Origin: Nemophila menziesii
Lineage: Eukaryota; Streptophyta; Magnoliopsida; Boraginales; Hydrophyllaceae
Assembly: GCA_029959085.1 (NCBI GenBank)
Contig: JARWIR010000035.1
Coordinates: forward strand, 2,261,501 to 2,325,500
Length of the DNA: 64,000 nucleotides
Direction: 5' to 3'
Both the position numbers and the translations under genes were made by a program. Within the stretch, counting starts at the first letter, position 1. Every line of letters starts with the position of its first letter. The notes beneath the pieces are model-generated. The model worked only from the letters and a program-made list of their open reading frames with translations. It was not told where the DNA came from and searched no databases. Positions 37,101 through 49,306 of the stretch are shown here, piece after piece.

Positions 37101-39040
37101 GGGATATCATATTATAATCTATCCATCTCAGTAAGAAACCGTTTTCGTAAGAAGAGACTAAATGAAATCCATTCCAAACATTCATAGACTTTTAGACATA
37201 TCCACATTGGAGATAGTACTTGTTTGTTAAATAATATCTCGTCTTATGAGAAAGTAAGATATTACCGTATATTGATCTACCGATTGAGGTTCATGTACAC
37301 AAATGTGCAAAATAGATATCTATCTCTTTACAAAGAGCTTTGCAATGACCTTATATGTGAAATTCTCCCAACTAATCTGTCTCAATTGACCAATGTTTTT
37401 GGGGCTATCAACTACTAGAACAAGGTAATTAAAGTGAGATTAATACAGATCATGTTTCTATTATTCATCATTAGATCAGTTAAAACCCTCAATATGGTTA
37501 AATTTTATCATTTTCCAATATTTTTAAAAGAAATATTTAATGAAGCCACATGGGCCCGAGGTTTAATCTGCATTTATATCCCACACAACTTTTCTAACAA
37601 TGTACATAGTCATTTGTTTCATAATACCAAAATTGATATCACCATTGACCAATCCGTGAACTTTATAAATGACACGCGAAATATCATATGTGCATATATA
37701 TTGGAAAATATTAGAAAAATAGTTCGTGATGTCATGCCTAATTTTATTAGATTTTTCTAATCAATGACAATCATATAATTCCAGTCATAAAATATTAGTT
37801 TTAATCCTTTGAGTTTAGTGGATTCATGAAAATACTTTGTATTTCTATTTCCAAGAATTATCTATTTATTCTTTCATCTCTGAGCTCAAGACGACCCTTG
37901 CTTGAGTAAACTCCTCTTTAGTGATTTAGTATAAAATTTATATTTACCTAACTAATCTTTTCCAATATGAAATATGTTATTTTAAATCTTTTTTCTACAC
38001 TCTGTAATAGCATTATTCAAGGCAAGAATTTTTTTACATCCAATGTAAGTTTCAACAACAATAGAATAACAAGACCTGCCAGATATAAAGTTTTGTCATA
38101 AAAAGAACATATTATAGTTTTTATCAAAAATAGTACGATACAAGACCATACTATTGAAAGGAAAATTTTCTAGTATTTGGAAAGCATAATAAATTATAAA
38201 AATAGACTAGACCATTGATAAACAATTTCTTAAATAGGTTATACATACTTCTTCCATTTTACCAAGAAAAACTTCACCCTTAATTTAAAGGGAATATTAG
38301 ACAACGACATTTGATCAATAAAATTAGTAAAAATGTGCAAATTTTACCCCTTAGTCGCAACCCTTTCCATTTTTTGGATGGATATCTTAAGAAGTTAAAG
38401 TATCCAGTATATTCCATTGAATGTCTAGGAAGATGTACATCAAACAAAATATTTTAAGATATCATCTTTTTCACCGTGGTAGGGGCCATAAACAAAGAAA
38501 ATAAAGACCAGCCCTACACTATGAACGAAACTATTGGAATGGATGATGTTTTTACAACTAGATAACCTATTCAATTAAAATTATCTTTTAAAATGAGAGA
38601 TAAAACACTTCTTTTCCCATTAAGATCCACATAGGCCATCAACGACATATTAACAAGTTTAGCAAAGTTTTCCAAATAATTTTTGCTTAATTTAAAAAAT
38701 TAACTGTATATCTATGTATGGTGGCACAAACCGACATCCAACATGCATGCTTTTGGCCATGGTGTATCAAATTGGAAAATCATAGGGGAGTATTTATCCC
38801 TTTTAAACAATAAGGGGGAATACGGATTTTCCTATTAATTGGAAAATTTGCTTCATCAACTCTCTCTAGCATAATTTCAAATTCCCTTCCTTGCAGATAC
38901 TAAAGCAATTTATTCCAATGTATATCACTATCAAAAGACTCACACAACTCTCTATATTAATTATTCGATTCTTTAATAGGTATGCAAGCCCTACAACTCA
39001 AGTATTCAAAAAAATATTTGGTGAACATTAGAATCGAAAA
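34190..39040 (+). repeat. A-type repeat module, copy 2
   Basis: It is colinear with 4130-9040. Its first 75 bases (34190-34265) are the end of the same LINE that is inserted in copy 1, including the A-rich tail, so the LINE predates the duplication. Upstream of that the two loci differ. The same minus-strand coding-like runs are present (36214-35873 and about 37730-37560), interrupted at other positions than in copy 1. Neither copy encodes an intact protein. Confidence 0.75.
35873..36214 (-). pseudogene. Conserved minus-strand frame in module A, second copy, unknown
   Basis: Counterpart of the 5.6-6.1 kb remnant. It shares SSYMT, EGSFNFPF and YYIAIPSNTMQ, then diverges by a frameshift after WTSFMG. 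A longer tail (RRVYESLFASIGVGPQY) is readable here but broken in copy 1. The family is not recognised. Confidence 0.35.
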
Positions 39041-40324
39041 TGGATTTTTCTTCTTTTGTTATTTAAGGTCATTTGGAACAACTATAACTACTAGAGTTAT
39101 TGTAACATTTTTGGGATATTTATGTATTTGACTTATCTGGATACATTATGACTATTATTTCTTTTTGTTTTTCTTATTCAATTTTTTTTCGAAAACACGT
39201 ATTCAATATTATCATTTGTAGAATTAAAGTGATTGTTTCTAGTGTAGACCATGTACACGTACTAGTTGAGAGATCAGATCCAACCGATGGACTATATTAG
39301 TCGAGATTATATTGTATAACGTGATTTTGTCTTTAACATTTTCGCTTTTCCTAGTTATAGGTATTAGAGAATTCCCAAATTCAGTCTTCATTTTAGTTAA
39401 CAAGGTAAATTATCTCATCCCATGATGTTTCTATTTATCTTGGTTTGAGTTTTTTTTTATGTTGAAATGTGAAGTGCTATGTTCGAACTAATAGCTCTTC
39501 ACATTTCCAATTTTCTTGCCACACTTTTTGACTATTAATTAAATATTTTAAATGGTTCTTAACGTTTTTATGTAGTTGCAAAAGATACACAATGTAATAT
39601 TTACTAAAATCTGCTAAATGCTACAACACATTACTTAATGCATAGAAATTTTCAATGAAACTTAAAGTTCTATAATTAAAAAAAGAGAATAAACATAGAG
39701 AATTGGTACATATGACCCAGTGTATTATAAGTCTTTATTCGTTTAGTTTGATTAGGCCAAAGATTAGAGATATAGATGGTCAATACTTGAGCAAGTAGGT
39801 TCCAAAAGATAAAGCAAAACAAGCCCATAATTAGGCCCTCCACCATATACAAACCCTTCTTTTTGAAACACCCGTATTCTCTACACCATAACTCTGTCAT
39901 TTCTTCATTTGCCGATATAGACAAATTCTCACCGCAACTTCAAAATAAATCGTTACTTCAATATTTTTTATCTTTGTTATTGTCTTTTTCCAACCATGAT
40001 GGATATAGAATAAGAGAAATATAAACAAAAAGAAAAAATAATACAAAAAAATCTCTTCATTTGGCAAAAGGTAAATTCCTTTGACGATTTTTTCATGTTT
40101 AATACAATTTATTCATTTAATTTTTTCTATAATTACAATAAAAAATATTGAAAAAGATTATGTTAATTGGTGTTATTCATTTTGTATTTATAAATTAGGA
40201 ATTATAATTTAATTTTTTTTATAATATTTTATAAAAGTTTAATTGTATTATCCAATGTATTTTTATGACTCATATATTTTTATGTGCAACATAATGATTG
40301 ATGGCCATGTCATTTCAGTACGTG
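39041..40324 (+). repeat. B-type repeat module, copy 4, left part
   Basis: The standard B landmarks are present, starting with the short polyprotein-end remnant at about 39117-39150. It lacks Helitron 1 at the corresponding position (about 40255). The hAT MITE interrupts it at 40325, and it resumes at 40800-40876. Confidence 0.75.
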
Positions 40325-40799
40325 CTCACAAGCAGTGGCGGACGCTACTTGGGCCCAAAGGGCTCAAGCTCCCTGACTTTTTATTTTTTTATTTTTTTTA
40401 TTTGATATATTAGTAACATGTTATTAAAGAAAGTTATTTTAATTTTTATAAGCCTAGTAATTTTTTTAACCTACATGAAACATTATTTTCTATAAATTAC
40501 ACAGTATTATCTTTACAAATATTACTTTAATATCAAACTTTTACAAATTATTCTGGATTTATTCGACGGCCGGAACAATCTACTTCTTTACAAAAGCTAA
40601 AAAAATTCAGTAAGTTTTTTTATTTGTGTGCTTTTATAAGAATTAGAATAATTTTGTGTGAATTATAACTTAAGAAAAGAGATGATGTACCCAAATTCAC
40701 TATACACCCTAAAAAGAAATTCGGAGGCGTTGCCCCCGAACCCCCATATATTTTAAGCCCCCTCTCGATTTTCATCCTAGATCCGCCACTGCTCACAAG
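40325..40799. mobile_element. hAT-type MITE with 8 bp target duplication
   Basis: The element at 40333-40791 (459 bp) begins CAGTGGCGGA and ends with the exact complement TCCGCCACTG. It lies between perfect 8 bp direct repeats CTCACAAG (40325-40332 and 40792-40799). The 8 bp duplication and short inverted ends are typical of hAT elements. It has no transposase. The equivalent places in B copies 2 (about 16400) and 3 (about 32345) are empty. Confidence 0.9.
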
Positions 40800-40876
40800 T
40801 TGAAAAAGGTAAACATATTAACATCCATATCAGAATTTGAAATATGTTATACAATATTTACAATGAATCTATGATG

Positions 40877-41640
40877 AATCTAGCAAGAAAATTGGAATTG
40901 TGAAGAGATATTAGTTCAAACATATCAATTAACATTTCAGCAAAAAAATAAAACTTAAAATCGGATAAATATAAACATCATGGATGAAAGGAAAAGAAAA
41001 AACTTCTAAAGGTAAAATCATGTTATAAAACATAATCTCGACTATTGAATGTCCATCTCTGAACTCTCGGCTAGTACATGTATCTGGTCTATACTAGAAA
41101 CAATCACCATAATTTTGTAAATGATAATATTGAATACGTGATTTTGAAAAAAAAAATTGAATAAGAAAATAAAAAGAGTCATGATGTATCCAAATAAGTC
41201 AAATATCCCAACGATTCTATAATAACTACCGCAGCTAAAATTGTTCCCATAAAGAGACCTTAAATAACACAAAAAGAAAAATTCACTTTCTAATTCTCTA
41301 GATAACTCCTTTACTTTATAAAACCAATTTTCTTAGTCACTTTCTTTTGGTTTTCTTCTTTGATCTTTGTTTCTCTCCTTTTTATACATGCTTTGACATC
41401 TAATATAATGTGTATACCTATGAGCTTAACATTTAGCACACAAATTGCTTTTAGAGCGCCGTATCTCCAAAACAAGGCAACAAATAGGAATATATCAAAT
41501 AATAGGGGAAAACCCTTTAACAGACAACATAAGGAACCTAAAAAGATATCTCACAATGAGATTTATTTATCATAACAAGGGAAATATCAAGACCCCCAAC
41601 TCAAAACTTTGTTGTCTCGATGAATAAAATTAAGAACAAT
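40877..41640 (-). repeat. B-type module, inverted, adjoining copy 4 head to head
   Basis: From 40877 the sequence becomes the reverse complement of B (compare 39060-39520). It extends past the polyprotein-end remnant (about 41190-41220) into sequence shared with 59775-60180. The switch from plus to minus B is abrupt. Confidence 0.7.
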
Positions 41641-43487
41641 AGGGAAGCTATTAACCTCTACTGGATCATTAATCGCACTTTCAACAACACTTTGACCTTG
41701 ATTTTCACGTGAACAACATCTTTTATTGTGACCCACTTCCTTGAAAGAACTACATTTACCCTTCATACCACTTCTACCAACCTTTTCAACCACCACTCTA
41801 ACATCTTCACTAACTTTGCCTTTTGCTCTCACTTTCTTCATCCTCTCCTCAACATCTAACATCTTCACCATCTGCTCTATCTATCTTTTTTTGTCTACCA
41901 GATAATTTCACGCCTTTTGGAACAACTACTTTAGGCCCATTAGTCTGACGCCATAATTCAGGTCCATTTATCTGTCCAATAAATGGCTCGTAAGCTTTTT
42001 TAAATGTACATCTTAAAATATTGAGACGTGTAGGCCTCTGGCTCAAGACCCAAAGATGATAATGCTGAAATCACGTGTACACGTGGGATTCCCGACAAGT
42101 CCCACCCTCTGCATGCTCAGTTAAACGTATTCAAGTCTACCGCAAATTGTGTCCCACTAGAACCCTTGACTTGGAAAGTACTTCCACCACAATGTTGTGG
42201 AATCCACTTGGAGAACCACTTATTTTCTAAATTGATTATTTTTCGAATTTTTGAACACATTTCCCCTTGCCACCTAGCTATGCACTTTCTTCTCTTTTCT
42301 AGTCTCTCAAGCAAATATAACCTGATACGTTCTAAACACACTAAAATAGATGACTCCCTAGCATCTAACAATTGTTTATTCCAAGACTCAAATATGTTAA
42401 TTAATAAAATATCACTATGTGTATTGGTCCTAAAGTGGGATCGAGTCCAATACCTTGGGGTTATTTTGCTAGCCACTCGTAAGCTGTCACATCCATTACT
42501 CTAATCATCTCCATTACTATTGTAAACCGCTCCACATATGTAGCTCTAGCGGCTTCTCACATCTTGTCTTTCAACAATAAAACCTTAAAAACCTGTGTTT
42601 CCTTGTAACTTCATCTTCCTCAGTTTGTAAAAACACAGTTGAACACGGATTAGTCCTTAACAACTCAGCACAGTATTTGTTGAGCAAGATATACTGATCT
42701 AAGAATGACAGTTCATCTAAATATTTACCCTTCTTGATGGTCCTATACACTTGCCTCATACTAATGCTTACATGAAGATCATGCAAGACTTGTTATTGTG
42801 AATCAATTTCTTTCATTATGGAGTTTAACTTCAACTGATGCGCATATATCCTAGCTAGAACGGTTGAATTAACATACCTACTGTTTAGTGCACACCCACA
42901 AGTATGTATTTGATTTGGTGTACGGATTTGGAAACTACCATCTCCGTATTTAGTGGCATATATGAACCATTCATAATTCTGGCCCTACACTTAGCTCTTA
43001 CTCTACCTGGTTCATTACAGGGAAACCAAATGTTCCTTACATCAACAATAACTTTTGATTTTACTGCTTCTTTGAATTCAACACCATTAGCGAATATCAT
43101 ACCAACCTTCGATTTCGGCTCATCCTTGTCAACAAGTACATTAAACCTAGGATTTATCCTTCTACGAACACACGAACCTTGATCATCCTCCTCCTCCGAC
43201 GTCCCTTCCAAACTTAAAAAATTCTTTGACTCACCACACAAACCCTCATTGAAATCATCATCGTCTATTACGGGTAATTCTTTTGGACATGGGAGCTCTA
43301 AGTCTTTTAAGTTAACATATGGAGAATAACCAACACCAACGAATTCAACCCCAATGTCGACGTTATTCTGGAACAATATGTCATCTTCTTCATCATCCAG
43401 GTTATTATCGCTACCATGGAAAGAGAAATCTGAACCGCTATTATCAACACCGAAATTAATATTCTGGTCTTTACCGTTCTCAGAATC
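41587..43487 (-). pseudogene. MuDR-like (MULE) transposase lacking its catalytic core
   Basis: Reading the minus strand from 43487, just after a splice-acceptor-like TTGTAG, there is an acidic N-terminal part and then the plant MuDR N-terminal domain (VGMIFANGVEFKEAVK, RVRAKCRA). Next come a RQVYRTIKKGKY helix and YCAELLRTNP (42786-42571). The frame then jumps near 42575 directly to the post-catalytic region (ARATYVERF, WNKQLLDARESSILVCLERIR). After that come a short PELW.. segment and a knuckle-like CSSFKEVGHNKRCC remnant near 41760. The DDE catalytic region of roughly 200 residues between these is absent. Stops and shifts occur as well. It is an internally deleted, inactive relic. Confidence 0.8.
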
Positions 43488-44090
43488 TACAACAAAAAAT
43501 GAATTGTGTTGTTAAAAAACTACTCACAATCACTGCATCCTTAAATCCTAAAAAACTATAGTTTTGAAATGAAATGGGTCGAGAAGATTAGTACATGAAT
43601 TACTGAAGATTTCGCTCAAATCGCCATCACAAATGAGTGTAATAGCTGGGTATAAATTTTCTTAAAAAATTGTTCTTGAATTCAATGATTTCTGCAACTT
43701 TTGCCCCAAAATTGTGAAGAACACCAAGAACACGCTCGACTTTGTGTGTTTTGATTTTTTTGAGTTGTTTTAATGCGACATAAATCAAGGGTGTCGGTGG
43801 TCAATGGGTAAAAATGAAGCAAAAAGGCAATTAAGCCCCTTGCCACATAGGATAAACCCATTCAGCTAGAAATGACGTCATACTGAGGTTACGCTGTGGT
43901 GGCAATGAAGTGGCGGTGACATGGCGCCATGTGGTGTTGACTAACGGTCAACTAACAAAAAAATAGAAAAATGGCTAATTTTGTCAAAAAATAGGTTCAT
44001 CAAGGGCGAGAAAGGGTAAAACGTAAGATCGGGGGTGGATCGTGCACTTTGCCGAAAGTTAAGGGATGCACGAGGGCTTTACCCTGCTAT
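43488..44090 (-). mobile_element. Probable 5' end of the MULE with terminal repeat-like sequence
   Basis: The segment upstream of the transposase ends with a GC-richer stretch (about 43985-44090). Its complement reads AGGGTAAAGCCCTCGTGCATC and continues CCTTAACTTTCGGCAAAG. This looks like a MULE terminal repeat. I cannot identify a convincing partner at the other end, although 41577-41640 and 60120-60180 share a weak CCC..AACT..ACTTTG pattern. Confidence 0.4.
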
Positions 44091-44469
44091 AATACTTAAT
44101 TTCTAACTTTTAAAGCCTAATACTATGTATTATTTGTATGGTGTATATATTTTTTATTTTCTAAATAAAAAGATTCAAGTTTTCAAACAAAATGATGGAT
44201 GACAATTAAAAAAAAATTTACACAATAATATTTAAATATTTTAATATATTGAATTAAAAAATTATTGCACAGTTCTTTTAGAAAAAAAAAAATCTCAAAT
44301 AAAAAAGTAAGAAATCCTTACCGGTAGGTTTCTTAATAGATTTTTTTTCATTCTCTTTTTTAAAATTTAAACGGCTAAGTTTTACTGATTAGATGAAAAC
44401 TATATATTATCTATGGCTATTTTACTAATTGGATGAAAAATATATATTTTCTAATAATATTAATGAATA
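44091..44469. other. AT-rich spacer
   Basis: No gene seen. A short imperfect duplication around 44380-44455 precedes the second Helitron. Confidence 0.4.
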
Positions 44470-46019
44470 TCTATATTATATTTTAGAGTTTTTTCTACGA
44501 TCCAATAAATGGTCAGGATTAAATTAATCTGGCTAAACTTGGCGAAGATGGGTTTTTTGCTCACCTGTCATTAATACCACTTATATTTTAAATAAAAAAT
44601 TTTAAATCACTTCCAAACATAACACCAATTACCTAATTTTTCTATTTTCCTAATTTATTAGCTAAAAAAATTCTCCATTAAACTACTTAAATTTCTCAAA
44701 ATCTCATTTTCAGGTAATCATAAAATGTATTAAAACTCTCTTCACACTCTGATTGGAACAAATACCTTAAAAAAATCTCTTCCATTCACATTCCCACCAA
44801 GCCACTCTCCTACACAAGAAAACTGCCGCATTCAGGACCCATTCTCCACCACCATCATCAACCCAGCTTGGCCAAGAACCCAATTATGTAAAAAAAAAAT
44901 ACAATCTCATCATTTTAAGGTTCTAGAACACTCAAAAGAAAACAACCAAAAAGAAAACCAACGCATCTAGATCGATTCCTGTAGATCGATGCAAAAGAAG
45001 TTCTGGATGGCTTCAGTATCCGCAACTGCCACTCGAAGACCATTCTCCACCACCATCAACCCGGTTTTGCTACGCTATCAACCATTAAAGAACCTAAATT
45101 AAGGTAAAAAAAGAATTTTTACCATTGAAATTCTAAAAAATTATCTAATTTTAACCTAATCTCATAACTTTTACAATTTTTCAAATATTACTAGATTTAA
45201 CTATAACGTTTATTAAATATTTATACAAATCTTGCCATGTCTATTTTATGATCATTTGAAGTGATGCACTGATATATGGGGATAGGGTGCAGTGTGAGAT
45301 CAATGCCACCATCACCATCACCAATACCAACACCAACTGAGTCCAAATCAGCGGTACTTTCCTGATTTGTTTAAGGTAAAGAGTCATCTTTTGTTTCAAT
45401 TAACTAGGAGCTGATTTTACCATTGTCATCTAATTTTTTATTATTTTATAATATATGACTCTAATCATACGTGAGTACCTCAGTTTAACTTATGATTTTC
45501 TTAGGCTAAGTCCTACAGGTTGAACAAGATACAATATGTATTTATAGGTTTATTTATATACTTAATTTTTTGTTGTGAATGTTCCAGGGATGTAGATGCT
45601 CTGAAATTTGTAACTTATAAATCAATTACATGATTTGGGTTAGTGACATTTCATTAGAGTGCATTATCCAAGGCTTAATTTTATTGAAGGGTTCTTTGTG
45701 AAAGTTTAATTAATAGTTTAATGTCATAAATGTGTAACAATATTAGTGGTTATTAACCTTTTAGTTTGGTTATTGATGTTCTTTGTATATGGTTGTATGA
45801 AGTGTAATGTTCCACATTGGTCGGATGTGATAGTAATATAGTAATGAGTAGAGTTCATAGATATGGGGTGTGAATTTGAGGAGTAAGTAAATTGTGTTGT
45901 CAAAAATGGGAAAGATATAGAATACTACTTTATTGGTTGTATATAAGTATTAATCTTGATAATATGTTAGGAGATAGTTTGAATATATGGTGTAGAGTTA
46001 GATTGGTCAACTTATTATG

Positions 46020-46720
46020 TTCTAAAATATTTATGTTTTTGTGTGTCAGCTCAATTATTCGAATCTCCATCAGATTTTTCCATTAATATGGGGCATATCG
46101 GGAAGGGTTGGTGCAAAAACACTAACCAATTTCCAGTGCAACGGTTTACGAAATTTCATTGTGGAATAATCGGTACATCTCAACTTTATAATATCATTAA
46201 AACTTTCTTTAGTTTTCGAAAAATGCAATAACTAATTAAATACATTATTTTGAATGATCTTTCTTACTCCAGGCTTAGTAGTTATTTCTTAAACATAATG
46301 ACACATTGCTTACTAATTTTTAGTTGAATTAATTAATTAATTTTATTTTTGTAGGTGCGTCTTCTCCTCTAAGTTCCTCATCTCCCGTATCTAGGTATGC
46401 TACATGTAATTGATCAATTAATTATTTCATTTGATTTTTAGTAATTGGCTTTTTGTTGCTTTTTCCAAGTCTCTACAGCAGCTAAAAACAATTATGTTTG
46501 GTCCTGGCGAGACAGTTTTGGCTTTGGCTTCAATGAAGATGATGTTTAATTAGATCCACACAAGTTCTATATCTCATGTAACACTCACTACTAATCGTTA
46601 TTCTTACTTGCAAATTCATATCTTCACTTGAGACTTGAGACTTGAGTTTGTTAATTGGCAGTCAAAAGCAATTGGTGTAGTTGTATCAAACAGGTCATTT
46701 AATCTTAATCACTGAACCTT
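46020..46720 (+). pseudogene. Exon-like fragments in Helitron 2, origin unknown
   Basis: Several short segments are bounded by plausible AG and GT: one around 46048-46230 (encoding SAQLFESPSDFS), one at about 46354-46395 (serine-rich), one at about 46480-46555, and one at about 46662-46692. They resemble a multi-exon gene fragment captured by the Helitron, as in Helitron 1, but I cannot recognise the parent protein. Confidence 0.35.
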
Positions 46721-47796
46721 CCTTTGAATTTCTATTTGTGAATCTCAAATTGGATTGATATGATATGATATAATATAGTCAACAACATTTGGAATGAGAA
46801 ACATAGTTTACGTAACTATAATTAAATTAGAATCAGCATTATCTGCATTCTATGAGAAAGCCAACATGGTGAGCATAGGGTATTATTAATATGTTGATTA
46901 TTTTCGAATTATATTTTTATCAATTCTCTAAGGTTGTTTAGTGGCACCCACGCTCTCTATAGGATAATTTCTTCTCCAACAAACTGCTATTTTAGCTTCT
47001 TTTCACTGCGGAATCCAGATCCAATCCAGGAGTGAGTAAAGTGTCTCTCCAAGAATTTAATGTAAAAAATGTTAATAATAATATGAGAATGGTAAACAAA
47101 CTTTCCAACCTTGTACGGATGTATAATCAAGGAGATATCCCCAATAAAGCTCCGACAAGAGGACCATTCTCCACCAGCTTCCGCCACTGTTTCAGGGACC
47201 ATTCTCCACCAACTTCTGCCATTGTTCGAGGACCATCTCCATTAGCTTATCAATCCAAAAGGTTAAAAATAATTTTTTTTATTATGGTGATTAATTTAAC
47301 GGTCATCATTATTTAACCCATTTAATTGGAATAATAATTTTTTAATCTCTAAATCTGCTATGGACAAGGAAAGTAAAACAATGATTTTTTTTATCGTTTT
47401 AGTTTTTTCCGGACATTCATAAATTGAACACAACAATGCAAGCAATTTATTATGTTAGTTGCCGGCTTCGAGTTACAAAGCATGACCCACATAAATTCAC
47501 CTTTTCATTTAGAGAAGTAAATTATGCATAGTTGGCCATTACATTTGCTATTTGTTGTCTAATAGTTCTTTTATTCTTCCATTTTAAAAAATGAATTATG
47601 CAGATAGGTCATTGCCATTTGATTGAGAATGCACCATATGAATTGAATATTCCTGATTATCATATCCTCAAAGTAACCTAATTTGTTTATTTTTCTAATT
47701 TCTATTTTTATCCTTTTATTTTGTAAATTAATTAATTGTGCAGGATCATTTGATATTTCTATTTAATCTTTGTTGTATAGATATGTGATTTTTTTA

Positions 47797-48052
47797 TACT
47801 CCTTCCGTTCCACTGAAATTGTCCACTTACTAAAAAAATAATGTTCCAAATATATTGTCCACTTAGGAGTTCAAGACACTTTTTTTTTCTACTTTTTCCA
47901 CTATTACCCTTATTAAAATATTGAAATTTATATTTCCAATACACATTTAAGATACTTTATTAAGGGTATTTTTGTAATGGTGAATGCATTTATTATGTTT
48001 CTTAATATATGTGAAAAGCTAAGTGGACAAATTTAGTGGAACGGAGGGAGTG
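47797..48052. mobile_element. Stowaway-type MITE
   Basis: A 252 bp element (47799-48050) has terminal inverted repeats starting CTCCTTCCGTTCCACTGAA and ending in the complement (TTTAGTGGAACGGAGGGAG). The interior half-sites AATTGTCCACTTA and TAAGTGGACAAAT also pair. It lies after TA; the other side reads TG, which is probably a mutated TA. The CTCC.TCCGTTCC end is the signature of Stowaway/Tc1-mariner MITEs. It is inserted inside Helitron 2. Confidence 0.88.
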
Positions 48053-49306
48053 TCATGTTTTTATCTTTGTTTTTTTAGTTTGTTTATTTGTGAAGATAGC
48101 TGAACAAGAAATTAGTGAGCTTCATTGTGAGACATATAAAATAAAATCAAAGCTCAAATGCAGGACTTGGTCAGAAAATAATATAATAAAGGTAGAATAT
48201 ACATAAATCTATTTTATCATTTATTTTTATATTATATATACATAATGTGAGTGAATACCAGAAAAAAATAAATCTATGTTGTCATAAAACTATATACTAG
48301 GATTCACATTTATGGATATAAACACATACCACACAATAAGCAAAGTGAATGAATCTAGAGTTGGTCAATCATCGAGAAGAAAGAAAGAAAACAAAATCTA
48401 GGTAACTTAAGATGAGGCTAGACTATGCGCTATACACATATAATATTCTAGTGACTAACAAGCCTTTCATTTTCATGAAAATCATATTAATCAGAATATG
48501 GATAATATGCATTGTATATGTTTAATAATTAATGAACCGGGTGTATACATGTTGCATTGGATTATGTAGGTTTATGAATTATGATTATGACCCCAGTCAA
48601 ACTGCTATTTTTATTGATCAACCAGGTAATTCTTATAATTTACATGAATTATAAGTGAACAAAATTTATTAAATTTTGCACGTGTTAGATGAGTATAAAA
48701 GAAACTGTGTTGCTTCATAGAGACATGCACACATAATCGTGATATTACCTGAAAAACTAGCCAAGTTCTACTCAGTTTGCTTTTGAAATATGGTGTGATT
48801 TAAAGAGGGGATGCTATTCCATTCCAGACCTTTGAAGACTATGCCTTAAATTTGTTGTGAGAGTGCATATCAAGCAGTTACAGATTAAAGAGTTTATTTT
48901 AGGCATTAAATTTTAGAATTTAATTGTGTACATTGCGAAATGTACAATTTATGAATGAGTTTATGTAAATGGTGCAAACTTGAGATTTTCAATGCTCAAA
49001 CTTTAATAAATATCGTATAAATATTGTTCCCCCTGTTTATAATTTCAATGGTAATATTTTTATTATTGGTAAAAGCTTACAGTCACAATCTTTTAAGTGT
49101 TTTTGGCAAGTTTATTGAAAAAGATAGATATCAAAATAAATTTGTAATTAACAAATAGAGATAAAAATAATATAGTAATTATAAATTGTGTAGAAATTGA
49201 TTTTTTTGATATTCATGCTTATAATAACGCATTCCCTTCCGTGCTTATAATTTTTTTATGTTCATGTTTCTTAGCATAATTTTATTTTCACAGTGTCTAT
49301 ACCTAG

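Larger units (their letters stand above)
44470..49306 (+). mobile_element. Helitron 2, same family as Helitron 1
   Basis: A 4,837 bp segment begins TCTATATTATATTTTAGAG after an A, with the same 5' end as Helitron 1. It ends AGTGTCTATACCTAG before T and (TA)n. Subterminal sequences match Helitron 1, including a tract ending 'AAATTTTAAA', a 'CCATTCTCCACCACCATC' cassette and 'GAACC.AAATTAA'. Compared with Helitron 1 the 3' hairpin is largely deleted, so this copy may no longer be mobile. There is no RepHel gene. The 5' end is confident and the 3' end is probable. Confidence 0.7.

Noticed and set aside
47032..47316. 94-codon frame in Helitron 2
   Set aside because: It consists largely of the repeated Helitron cassette (CCATTCTCCACC) translated in frame and not of a recognisable protein.
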